Positions 6,499-12,328 of a stretch of DNA of 12,328 nucleotides are shown in pieces. The stretch comes from an uncultured Prevotella sp. (lineage in GTDB: Bacteria; Bacteroidota; Bacteroidia; Bacteroidales; Bacteroidaceae). The notes beneath the pieces were generated by a model, which was given only the letters and a program-made list of their open reading frames with translations, was not told where the DNA came from and ran no database searches. A program made the translations under genes and the position numbers. The stretch is taken from NCBI GenBank assembly GCA_937889855.1, contig CALBYK010000037.1, positions 1-12,328 of the forward strand, read 5' to 3'. The stretch's first letter is position 1, and each line of letters starts with the position of its first letter.

Positions 6499-7863
6499 TT
6501 ACTCGGCAACATTCACGAGCTTGATGCCACCCTTGATTGCAGGTACGCCCTTCTTGGCTGTGCCTGTTGAGAGGCGCTGAGCCACACCGGCATTTGAAGC
6601 AGCAGTTGTTGTGAACTTCATCGCCTTGGCAGGAGCTGCGCCAGCTGCAGAAGGCACGGTGAAGAGCTTCTTTGTGAGCGGTCCCCACTCGCCGTTGGCG
6701 TTCTGTGCTATGGCTACACCATAGTATTGCTTGCCTACCTCAGTTTCAAAGCGATACTTGTCGGTTGTGTATTGGTTGTAGTAAGGATCCTGTTTGTCGT
6801 CACGGAGCAGATACTTCTTTATACCATCCTCGCCCTTAGCCGAGTCGTATTCAAACTCGTCGTATTTGTCGGCATCGACAATCATGTCGTGGAACAGGGC
6901 TGTCTCGCTGTTTGGTGTGAAGACGATGGTGAATGTGGTTGTGGTTGTGCCATCCTCGTTGTCAATCTTTTCAACGCCACCGTCTGTTATGTCCACCTGT
7001 GCCACGCCGGTACCGCCCTGCTTGAGCGTCGATACTGGGATAGTGACGACGTTGCCATAGTTGCCCTCAACATCTGTCGGAACAACGAGCACCTCATAAT
7101 CGGTGCCTGGATTGAGGTTATCCCACTTGTTAGTTGCTGTCTCTGTATAGGCTATGCCGCTCCACTTCTGCACCATCTCCTCTATGCATGAGAGTCCCAT
7201 CATCGGTCCCCACTGCTCAAACTGGGCCTGTGCCTCGCCCTTGCCAAACTGGCACCAGTAGAATGCGGCGCAATCATCGTTAGGCTTGACGGTGAGCGTG
7301 AAGCTCGATGATGTTGTCTCGTTGATGGTGTAGGTTACGCTCGGGTTGCCTATGGTAGCCACCTTAGGTGTGGTGAACTCGGCGCGTGACGTCTCGCAAG
7401 GCACGCCATAGCTGTCGTAGCCAAGTGTCACGACGGTATAAGATACGTTTGGCTTCAAGCCTTCCTCTGAAAAGCCGGTCAGCTCGGCATTGTCGAAGTC
7501 CTGGTCAAACTTCTGTGCGTTCTTGTAATCAAAGTAGCGGGCCATAGTGGCATCGTCATACTGCTTGGCGGTGTTTGTAGGCAGCACATCAATGCAGAAG
7601 CTGGGGCACTGCTCCGTGCGTTTTACTGACACGTTGATGACATCGCCCTTTGTGGCGTCCTGCTTGTAGCCCTTGAACTCCACCTCTGCCTTTACCTCAC
7701 CCTCTACCTTGGCAAAGGATATTTGGCTTATCTGGCTTACTGCATAAACCTTGTCGCCCACAGTTGAGTTAACGATGACGCGGTTGGGCTCATTGCTTGT
7801 CTGTGCATTTGCACCCATAGCCATGACGAGGCCGAGTGCCATTATTGAGTAGATTTTTTTCAT
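6499..7863 (-). CDS. Secreted protein with three Fn3-like repeats, unknown function
   Basis: This 454-residue exported protein has a signal peptide at 1-20 (GANA-Q) and no lipobox cysteine. A short motif, AVSQISQISFA (41-51), closely matches the N-terminus of the gene upstream. Three beta-rich units of about 110 residues follow (about 57-166, 172-281 and 286-404). Each ends in a Fn3-like strand pair: LKPNVSYTVVTLGYDSYG, LNPGTDYEVLVVPTDVEGNYG and VGKQYYGVAIAQNANGEWG. Units 1 and 2 carry paired cysteines (CPSFC, CAAFYWC); unit 3 has none at that place. The final 50 residues are Ala/Lys/Gly-rich and are not a recognisable T9SS tail. The start overlaps the upstream stop by 4 bp (ATGA), implying translational coupling. 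An adhesin or surface-binding role is possible but unproven. Confidence 0.85.
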   Translation of the reverse strand: MKKIYSIMALGLVMAMGANAQTSNEPNRVIVNSTVGDKVYAVSQISQISFAKVEGEVKAEVEFKGYKQDATKGDVINVSVKRTEQCPSFCIDVLPTNTAKQYDDATMARYFDYKNAQKFDQDFDNAELTGFSEEGLKPNVSYTVVTLGYDSYGVPCETSRAEFTTPKVATIGNPSVTYTINETTSSSFTLTVKPNDDCAAFYWCQFGKGEAQAQFEQWGPMMGLSCIEEMVQKWSGIAYTETATNKWDNLNPGTDYEVLVVPTDVEGNYGNVVTIPVSTLKQGGTGVAQVDITDGGVEKIDNEDGTTTTTFTIVFTPNSETALFHDMIVDADKYDEFEYDSAKGEDGIKKYLLRDDKQDPYYNQYTTDKYRFETEVGKQYYGVAIAQNANGEWGPLTKKLFTVPSAAGAAPAKAMKFTTTAASNAGVAQRLSTGTAKKGVPAIKGGIKLVNVAE

Positions 7864-8336
7864 TTCTTGATGAATTTAAATGATTGGTTGTTTACTTTGA
7901 GAATGTACACGCCATTGGCAAGTGTTGCCGTGCTGACGGGACTTCCGTTCCATGAGCTGAGGGCAATGACCTTCTGTCCGCCTATTGTGTACAGGGCAGC
8001 GTTGGCTCCCTTCACACCTGTTGCCAAAAACTGGCTGCCGTCGTAGGCAATGCGCACGTCTGCGTCAGTGTCGTCAACCTGAGATATGGCGGTTGCAACG
8101 CCGTCAAACTTAAGTACAAGACTCGTCGTTAGAGGCACCTGCTCCGTCTTGTCGCCAGAAAGCGAGACAACCAAATTGCCATCTGCGAAACTCAGATTCG
8201 AGATGTCGCTGAGCTGGTAGCTGGCAACTGTAGTCTCTGAGGACGAGTCGGTCACCACCAGCTTCTGGTCGGCCAGGGCCGGACTTGCCGCAAGCAGTGA
8301 GATGGCTGCAAGAGTCAGAGAAAATCTTTTGTTCAT
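7860..8336 (-). CDS. Small secreted protein with T9SS type A sorting-like C-terminal domain
   Basis: This 158-residue protein has a signal peptide (1-22, ALA-D). Next comes a short beta-rich module containing YQLSDISNLSFA (40-51), a pattern common in Bacteroidales surface proteins and shared with the next gene. The C-terminal 60 residues (about 100-158) look like a type A Por-secretion tail: ALYTIGGQKV in the position of the usual DxxGR turn, then LANGVYILKVNNQSFKFIKK. By family knowledge such tails guide export and surface attachment through T9SS. With under 80 residues of mature non-tail sequence, the cargo is unusually small. It is the first gene of a two-gene operon, overlapping the Fn3-like gene by 4 bp, and has its own promoter at 8389-8420. 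Confidence 0.85.
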   Translation of the reverse strand: MNKRFSLTLAAISLLAASPALADQKLVVTDSSSETTVASYQLSDISNLSFADGNLVVSLSGDKTEQVPLTTSLVLKFDGVATAISQVDDTDADVRIAYDGSQFLATGVKGANAALYTIGGQKVIALSSWNGSPVSTATLANGVYILKVNNQSFKFIKK

Positions 8337-8388
8337 AATAATTTGTTTAAGTTACTATCCTTTTTTGTACACATATTGTATGTAGCCA

Positions 8389-8420
8389 CAAAGATACGCC
8401 ATTAATATTGAATAAGCAAC
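8389..8420 (-). promoter_or_regulatory. Promoter of the two-gene secreted-protein operon
   Basis: On the minus strand, TATCTTTG (8396-8389) matches TAnnTTTG. GTTG (8420-8417), a three-of-four match to TTTG, lies 20 bp upstream. The spacing is typical of Bacteroidetes sigma-ABfr promoters. The predicted leader before ATG 8336 is about 45 nt. Confidence 0.6.
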
Positions 8421-8436
8421 CTATTGTAGCACAAAT

Positions 8437-8455
8437 ATTCTAATAAAATTAGAAT
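8437..8455 (-). terminator. AT-rich hairpin at the flavoprotein gene stop
   Basis: ATTCTAAT (8437-8444) and ATTAGAAT (8448-8455) form a perfect 8-bp stem with a 3-nt loop. The stem touches the stop codon at 8455-8457. It is AT-rich with only a short T-run behind it on minus, so it is a weak terminator at best. Confidence 0.35.
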
Positions 8456-9807
8456 TACGCGTTGGCAGGCTTGTTGATTGTCTCAAGCAGTTTTATAGCG
8501 TCCACATATTGTGCTATGCCCTCAGCCACCATCTTTGCGTCGTGCATGGCGAGCACAACGGTTGACGGGCGGTTCACAACGTCGCCGCCGGCGAACACGC
8601 CCTTGCGTGTGGTCATGCCATACGGTGTGTCGCGTGTGATGACATACCCTCTGTCGTCCACCTCTATGCCTTCCGTCGTCGACACGATGCGGCTCGCCGG
8701 CTTGGATCCGAGAGCCATGAGCACATAGTCGGCTTTCTCAACCCGGCGCTCGCCCTGCTTGGTCTCTATGACGACCTCCGTCATCTTGCCGTCCTTGTCA
8801 CTGTGAATCTCCACGATGTTCGACTCCCAGTTGAAGTGCACGCCCTCTGCCACCGCCTCGTCGTATTCGGAGCGCAGGGCTGACATGTCGTTGATGGTGC
8901 GCCGGTAGACCACGTCAACGCTTCCCGCTCCGAGTCGCACGGCTGTACGCGCGGCGTCCATGGCAGTGTTGCCGCATCCAATGACAAAACAGCGGTCGCC
9001 CTTGTTCACCACAACTTCCTTGCGGTCGAGGTTGCCCTCGTTGTACAGGCTCACTCTGCGCAGGAACCATATGGCCTGGCGCACACCCTTGATGTCGCCG
9101 CCGGGAATGTCGAGCTTCTGCGGCTTTCCGGTGCCTGTACCCATGAAAATGGCGTCAAAGCCCTGGGCGAAGAGGTCGTCCACGGTGAGGTCCTTACCGA
9201 TAGTAGTGTTGCAGTGTATCACTACTCCAAGTTCCTCCATCTTCCTTATCTCGCGCCGCACGATGTCCTTGGGCAGGCGATATTCGGGTATGCCGAACAT
9301 GAGCACGCCGCCCGGCTCCGGCTCCATCTCAAACATCTCTACGGTGAATCCCTGGCGGGAGAGGTCGCCGGCTATGGTCAGTCCGGCAGGCCCTGAGCCG
9401 ATGACAGCCACCTTGCCGCGTGTCTTGGGCAGCAGCTTCTCACGGATTAAACCCATGTCGCCGTCGAAGTCGGCCACAAAACGCTCAAGTTTGCCGACGC
9501 GTATGCCTTTGCCCTTCTTGGCGAGCACGCAGTGACCCTCACATTGCTTCTCGTGCGGACACACGCGCCCGCATACGGCCGGCAGGTTGCTCTTCTCGTT
9601 GATAATGTGCATGGCGTTGCCAAGGTTGCCCATAGACAGCTCGTGTATCCAGTCGGGGATGTCGTGGCTTATGGGGCAGCCTTTCTTACACTGCGGTATC
9701 TTGCAGTGGAGGCAGCGCTTGGCCTCCTCTATGGCATCGTGCATGGTGTATCCTTCGTTTACTTCCTGAAACGAGTTTTTCTTTTGTTCTATATCTTTTT
9801 CTTCCAT
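8455..9807 (-). CDS. gltA: Stand-alone NADPH-dependent glutamate synthase (GltA/GltD-type) or NfnB-like flavoprotein
   Basis: This 450-residue flavoprotein belongs to the glutamate synthase small-subunit family, homotetrameric gltA type. The N-terminal Fe-S domain has C32, C35, C40 and C44 (CLHCKIPQCKKGC) and C79, C83, C89 and C93 (CGRVCPHEKQCEGHC). An FAD-binding GSGPAG (137-142), an NADPH-binding VIGCGNTAMD (275-284) and the C-terminal FAD motif VFAGGDV (404-410) follow. The family passes electrons from NADPH to glutamine-dependent glutamate synthesis. Close relatives are the large subunit of the NADH-dependent ferredoxin:NADP oxidoreductase (NfnB). No gltB or nfnA gene lies beside it, so the sequence alone does not decide between these roles. 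The ATG at 9807 is needed because conserved N-terminal residues (SFQEVNEGY) precede the next Met. Confidence 0.9.
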   Translation of the reverse strand: MEEKDIEQKKNSFQEVNEGYTMHDAIEEAKRCLHCKIPQCKKGCPISHDIPDWIHELSMGNLGNAMHIINEKSNLPAVCGRVCPHEKQCEGHCVLAKKGKGIRVGKLERFVADFDGDMGLIREKLLPKTRGKVAVIGSGPAGLTIAGDLSRQGFTVEMFEMEPEPGGVLMFGIPEYRLPKDIVRREIRKMEELGVVIHCNTTIGKDLTVDDLFAQGFDAIFMGTGTGKPQKLDIPGGDIKGVRQAIWFLRRVSLYNEGNLDRKEVVVNKGDRCFVIGCGNTAMDAARTAVRLGAGSVDVVYRRTINDMSALRSEYDEAVAEGVHFNWESNIVEIHSDKDGKMTEVVIETKQGERRVEKADYVLMALGSKPASRIVSTTEGIEVDDRGYVITRDTPYGMTTRKGVFAGGDVVNRPSTVVLAMHDAKMVAEGIAQYVDAIKLLETINKPANA

Positions 9808-9812
9808 TGTTG

Positions 9813-9820
9813 CAAAATTA
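9813..9820 (-). promoter_or_regulatory. Promoter -7 box almost abutting the start codon
   Basis: TAATTTTG on the minus strand matches TAnnTTTG. Only 5 nt separate it from ATG 9807, so a transcript starting at the usual distance would be leaderless or nearly so. A run of eight T lies 14-21 nt upstream in the rough -33 area. A more distant promoter cannot be ruled out. Confidence 0.45.
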
Positions 9821-9903
9821 CCTATTTATTTCCAAAAAAAAGTTCATTTCTTCGTTCTTTTTGTTTCTTTATGCCATAATTCCTTCCGCCTCGCGGCTAC
9901 TTG

Positions 9904-9917
9904 TAGGGAAATCCCTA
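9904..9917. promoter_or_regulatory. Dyad in the divergent region, possible operator
   Basis: TAGGGAAATCCCTA has 6-bp perfect arms around a 2-nt centre. It lies about 45 bp upstream of the -7 box of the lipoprotein promoter and about 85 bp from the divergent flavoprotein promoter. The position suits an activator or repressor. No cognate regulator can be named. Confidence 0.35.
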
Positions 9918-9938
9918 TATATTAATAGTGATTTGTCT

Positions 9939-9969
9939 TTTGCAGTCTTGTTTTTCTTTCTTAAATTTG
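9939..9969 (+). promoter_or_regulatory. Lipoprotein gene promoter
   Basis: TTTG (9939-9942) and TAAATTTG (9962-9969) are separated by 19 bp, an exact match to the Bacteroidetes -33/-7 pattern. The predicted leader before ATG 10017 is about 40 nt. This is the best promoter match in the window. Confidence 0.75.
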
Positions 9970-10016
9970 CACCATAAACATAAACGAAATTGTAACATAA
10001 AAAAACAACGTACATC

Positions 10017-10721
10017 ATGAAACGTATTTACTATCTTCTCACACTCTTGCTGCTGGCTTCCGCACCAGCTATGCTTACAAGCTGCGACTCTGACGATCCT
10101 TACGACGATCCTTGGTACGACGACTGGCGCGACGACAACGGTTATGACGACCAGACTCCGGTAGAGATAGCCATGGCACAGACTCTCAACGGCTCTTGGA
10201 CGGGAACCGTCACAAACGAATATACCGAAGGCGGGAAGCGGGTGCAGACGACGTGCTATGTCGACTACAGTTTTGTGCAGTACACCGCCAGCTCCTCCAA
10301 CGGCAACGGCTACGAGACCGACTATGTGCCGGCTACCGACGATGCTGGCAAACCCGTTACCGACGGCAACGGCAACATCGTGTACAACAAGCAGACGCTG
10401 CCCTTCACATGGTCAATCGACTCACGCTCGTACTGCATCAACCTTCAGTATACCGACTCTGGCATGAGATATGTCATCAACACCGACCACGACTTCTTCC
10501 TCGGCTGGGACGACACCGACAAAGGCAGTTTCTTCGAGGCCACGATGGAGGGAGTCAACAATGACGAGCGTGCTATCATCAGATGCCAACGCGTCACTAC
10601 ATCCAACACACCCGCAAAGGATTTGTCGGCTGGCAAGACAACATCAGTAAAGTGGACGTTCGGCAAGACACGTGCCGCAGAAAGCATATCGGACGTGCCA
10701 ATGGCTCTGCATCGACACTAA
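10017..10721 (+). CDS. Lipoprotein of unknown function, probably truncated by a frameshift
   Basis: This 234-residue lipoprotein has a type II signal peptide ending in the lipobox LTSC, with lipidated C23. An Asp/Tyr-rich linker (24-45) follows, typical of Bacteroidales lipoproteins. The mature part (about 55-215) begins LNGSWTGTV and is beta-rich, resembling the lipocalin-like small lipoproteins common in Prevotella; this is recognition by pattern only. The end reads KTRAAESISDV and then a short unrelated-looking stretch before TAA. ESISDV is how many C-terminal tails begin, and a matching tail lies directly downstream in another frame, so the ancestral protein was probably about 300 residues long. 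It is transcribed from a strong promoter at 9939-9969 as a single gene. Confidence 0.8.
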   Translation: MKRIYYLLTLLLLASAPAMLTSCDSDDPYDDPWYDDWRDDNGYDDQTPVEIAMAQTLNGSWTGTVTNEYTEGGKRVQTTCYVDYSFVQYTASSSNGNGYETDYVPATDDAGKPVTDGNGNIVYNKQTLPFTWSIDSRSYCINLQYTDSGMRYVINTDHDFFLGWDDTDKGSFFEATMEGVNNDERAIIRCQRVTTSNTPAKDLSAGKTTSVKWTFGKTRAAESISDVPMALHRH

Positions 10722-10924
10722 ACAACAAGTGTTTGCGATTTTTTTTTGAGGCAGCCAAAACCATCGACAGCATCACTGTATGCGACACTACCGGACGCAT
10801 GTCAACGGCAAGAAGCGGCATCGGCAGCAACACAGCCACTACAAAGGAAATGCCCAAGGGCATAAACATAATAAGGATAGGATTTGACGATGGAACGGCA
10901 CAAAGCGTCAAGCTCATGCAATAG
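10694..10924 (+). pseudogene. Displaced C-terminal tail of the lipoprotein (frameshift remnant)
   Basis: In the frame one base behind the lipoprotein, an open stretch runs to TAG at 10922. It encodes IDSITVCDTTGRM, a variable stretch and MPKGINIIRIGFDDG, ending SVKLMQ. That is the layout of a T9SS type A-like C-terminal tail (IxVxDxTGR, then PKGIYIIRI). It has no start codon or promoter of its own at its true beginning. The frame-0 ESISDV just before it would supply the missing start of the tail, so loss of one base near 10690-10700 best explains the layout. The T9 run at 10739-10747 lies after the frame-0 stop and cannot be the cause. A sequencing error is possible. Confidence 0.55.
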
Positions 10925-10928
10925 TAAA

Positions 10929-10994
10929 GGATGTGTCAAAAGGGAGTAAAAGGAAGTTATTCCTAACTTCTGATGAATTTTCTTTTGCCACACC
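10929..10994. repeat. Imperfect inverted-repeat element, terminator or miniature element
   Basis: GGATGTGTCAAAAG (10929-10942) pairs with CTTTTGCCACACC (10982-10994) with one bulge and one mismatch. An inner perfect 7-bp hairpin (10953-10959 with 10964-10970, loop TTCC) sits inside it. The T-rich sequence after it (CTTCTTTTTTC) would let it terminate the lipoprotein transcript. The nested ends also resemble a small non-autonomous mobile element, but no target-site duplication is evident. Confidence 0.45.
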
Positions 10995-11032
10995 CTCTAC
11001 TTCTTTTTTCACTCTCAATTCTTGTTTCTCAT

Positions 11033-11050
11033 TATTTTTGTCTAATTTTG
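11033..11050 (+). promoter_or_regulatory. Promoter region of the peroxidase-trxB operon, two -7 candidates
   Basis: TATTTTTG (11033-11040) and TAATTTTG (11043-11050) both fit TAnnTTTG, spaced 10 bp apart. For the second, CTTG at 11021-11024 lies 18 bp upstream as a weak -33. The leader would be about 50-60 nt. Which box is used cannot be decided by eye. Confidence 0.5.
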
Positions 11051-11109
11051 TAGCTCATATTATAAGGTAAAAAGAACAAAACCACAATAAACAAGAGAAA
11101 AGGAGAAAA

Positions 11110-11661
11110 ATGAGAACTGTATACGAATATTCTGTCAAGGACAGAAAAGGTAAAGAAGTATCTCTCAAGGAGTATGCCAATGAAGTGCTGCTCATCGTAA
11201 ACACAGCTACAAAGTGCGGATTCACACCGCAGTATGAGGAGTTGGAGAAACTCTACGAAAAGTATCACGCACAGGGATTTGAGGTTCTTGATTTCCCTTG
11301 CAACCAGTTTGGAGCGCAGGCTCCCGGCACCGATGAGTCCATCCACCAGTTCTGCAAACTCACCTACGGCACTGAGTTTCCGCGCTTCAAGAAGGTGAAG
11401 GTGAACGGTGACGATGCCGACCCGCTGTTCAAGTTCCTCAAGGAGCAGAAGACATTCACAGGTTTCGACCCGTCACACAAGCTCACCCCAGTGCTTGAGG
11501 ACATCCTCTCTAAGGAATGTCCCGACTACAAGGAAACAAGCGACATCAAGTGGAACTTCACAAAGTTCCTCATCAACAAGCGCGGTCAGGTGGTGGCACG
11601 CTTCGAGCCTACCGAGAACCTTGACAACATCGCAAAACAAATAGAGGAATTGTTGAAATAA
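11110..11661 (+). CDS. gpx: Glutathione peroxidase family thiol peroxidase (probably thioredoxin-dependent)
   Basis: This 183-residue cytoplasmic peroxidase should reduce hydrogen peroxide and organic hydroperoxides. Peroxidatic C36 lies in NTATKCGFTPQY, with cysteine where animal enzymes have selenocysteine. The catalytic partners Q66 (FPCNQFG), W148 and N149 (KWNFTKFL) are present. C82 (HQFCKLTYG) sits where yeast Gpx3 has its resolving cysteine, so a C36-C82 disulfide recycled by thioredoxin is likely despite the family name. It has no signal peptide. An unusually good ribosome site for this group, AGGAG at 11101-11105, precedes the ATG and supports the start. The trxB gene begins 12 nt after its stop, making a two-gene peroxide-defence operon. 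Confidence 0.95.
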   Translation: MRTVYEYSVKDRKGKEVSLKEYANEVLLIVNTATKCGFTPQYEELEKLYEKYHAQGFEVLDFPCNQFGAQAPGTDESIHQFCKLTYGTEFPRFKKVKVNGDDADPLFKFLKEQKTFTGFDPSHKLTPVLEDILSKECPDYKETSDIKWNFTKFLINKRGQVVARFEPTENLDNIAKQIEELLK

Positions 11662-11673
11662 ACCCAAAAGAAA

Positions 11674-12328
11674 ATGGAACAAAGAGAACATGTTAAGTGC
11701 CTCATCGTCGGCAGCGGTCCTGCCGGCTACACGGCAGCCATATACGCAGGACGCGCCAACCTCACCCCCGTTGAGTACTGCGGCATACAGATGGGCGGAC
11801 AGCTCACCCAGACAACTGTCGTCGAGAACTTCCCCGGCTATCCAGAGGGTGTGGACGGCAACCAGATGATGATGGACCTGCGCAAGCAGGCGGAGCGCTT
11901 CGGCGCCGACATCCGCGAGGGCAGCATCGCCAAGGTCGACTTCTCCAAGAAGCCCTACGTGCTCACCACCGACACGGGCAAGGAACTTGAGGCCGACACC
12001 GTGATTATTGCCACCGGAGCCTCAGCCAAGTATCTTGGCCTTGCCGACGAGAAGAAGTACAACGGACAGGGCGTCAGCGCATGTGCCACATGCGACGGCT
12101 TCTTCTACCGCAAGCGCACCGTTGCCGTAGTAGGCGGCGGCGACACCGCATGCGAGGAGGCGCTGTATCTCGCTGGCCTGTGCAAGAAAGTATACATGAT
12201 TGTGCGCAAGCCTTACCTGCGTGCATCCGACGTGATGAAGAAGCGCGTTGAGGAGAACGACAAGATAGAGATTCTTTACGAGCACAACACCGAGGGGCTC
12301 TACGGCGACGACGGCGTGGAGGGCGTGC
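11674..12328 (+). CDS. trxB: Thioredoxin reductase (3' end beyond the window)
   Basis: The first 218 codons of thioredoxin reductase are present; the window ends inside the gene, whose family is usually 310-320 residues. The enzyme uses NADPH to reduce thioredoxin through FAD and a cysteine pair. FAD-binding GSGPAG is at 13-18 (LIVGSGPAGYTAAIYAGRA). The family motif GGQLTQTTVVENFPGYP is at 41-57, the ATG motif at 113-115, the redox-active pair C137/C140 in SACATCDGFFYR, and NADPH-binding VVGGGDTACEEA at 152-163. The start ATG is preceded by a weak purine-rich site (AAAAGAAA) 12 nt after the peroxidase stop. Codon use is rich in C/G-ending codons, as expected of a well-expressed gene. Its product would recharge the thioredoxin needed by the upstream peroxidase. 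Confidence 0.95.
   Translation, partial: MEQREHVKCLIVGSGPAGYTAAIYAGRANLTPVEYCGIQMGGQLTQTTVVENFPGYPEGVDGNQMMMDLRKQAERFGADIREGSIAKVDFSKKPYVLTTDTGKELEADTVIIATGASAKYLGLADEKKYNGQGVSACATCDGFFYRKRTVAVVGGGDTACEEALYLAGLCKKVYMIVRKPYLRASDVMKKRVEENDKIEILYEHNTEGLYGDDGVEGV

Noticed and set aside
8960..9535. 191-residue open frame antisense to the flavoprotein gene
   Set aside because: It overlaps conserved FAD and NADPH motifs on the other strand, and its Pro/Ser/Arg-rich translation has no protein-like features.
10739..10747. Nine-T run as a slippage site joining the lipoprotein to its tail
   Set aside because: The lipoprotein frame already ends at 10721, before the run, so slippage there could not restore the tail.

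Overview
The window looks like ordinary chromosome from a Prevotella-like member of the Bacteroidales. The reasons are TAnnTTTG promoter -7 boxes upstream of most genes, mostly weak or absent Shine-Dalgarno sequences, secreted proteins ending in type IX secretion (T9SS) sorting-like tails, a Bacteroidetes-style SusB-like GH97 glucosidase, and LytTR/LytS-type signalling. I see no rRNA, tRNA, CRISPR array, phage gene or transposase.

Layout, left to right. (1) 40-121: two palindromic hairpins of one repeat family, just past the 3' end of a minus-strand secreted protein of unknown function (135-1709). (2) A divergent regulatory region of about 290 bp with several dyads separates that gene from a plus-strand GH97 alpha-glucosidase (2003-4138). 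(3) A convergent terminator cluster, including a third and near-perfect copy of the hairpin repeat (4221-4254), separates the GH97 gene from a minus-strand two-component operon: a LytS-type histidine kinase (6260-5082), then a LytTR response regulator (5041-4304). (4) A minus-strand pair of secreted proteins overlaps by 4 bp: a small protein with a sorting-type tail (8336-7860), then a three-repeat Fn3-like protein (7863-6499). A strong terminator at 6388-6435 follows. (5) A minus-strand flavoprotein of the stand-alone glutamate synthase/NfnB type (9807-8455) has a -7 box so close to its start codon that the mRNA may be leaderless. (6) A plus-strand lipoprotein (10017-10721) is followed in another frame by what looks like its displaced C-terminal tail (to 10924). 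(7) A plus-strand redox operon runs off the right edge: a thiol-type glutathione peroxidase (11110-11661), then thioredoxin reductase trxB (from 11674).

Working together: GH97 releases glucose from alpha-glucans in the periplasm. The kinase and regulator form one signalling unit. The peroxidase carries the two cysteines expected of a thioredoxin-dependent enzyme and is co-transcribed with the reductase that recharges thioredoxin. The surface proteins have no assignable function. I found no clearly new multi-gene system. The most interesting items are the three-copy palindromic repeat family, the frameshifted lipoprotein tail, the Met/His-rich loop of the kinase, and the two adjacent secreted proteins that share an N-terminal motif.
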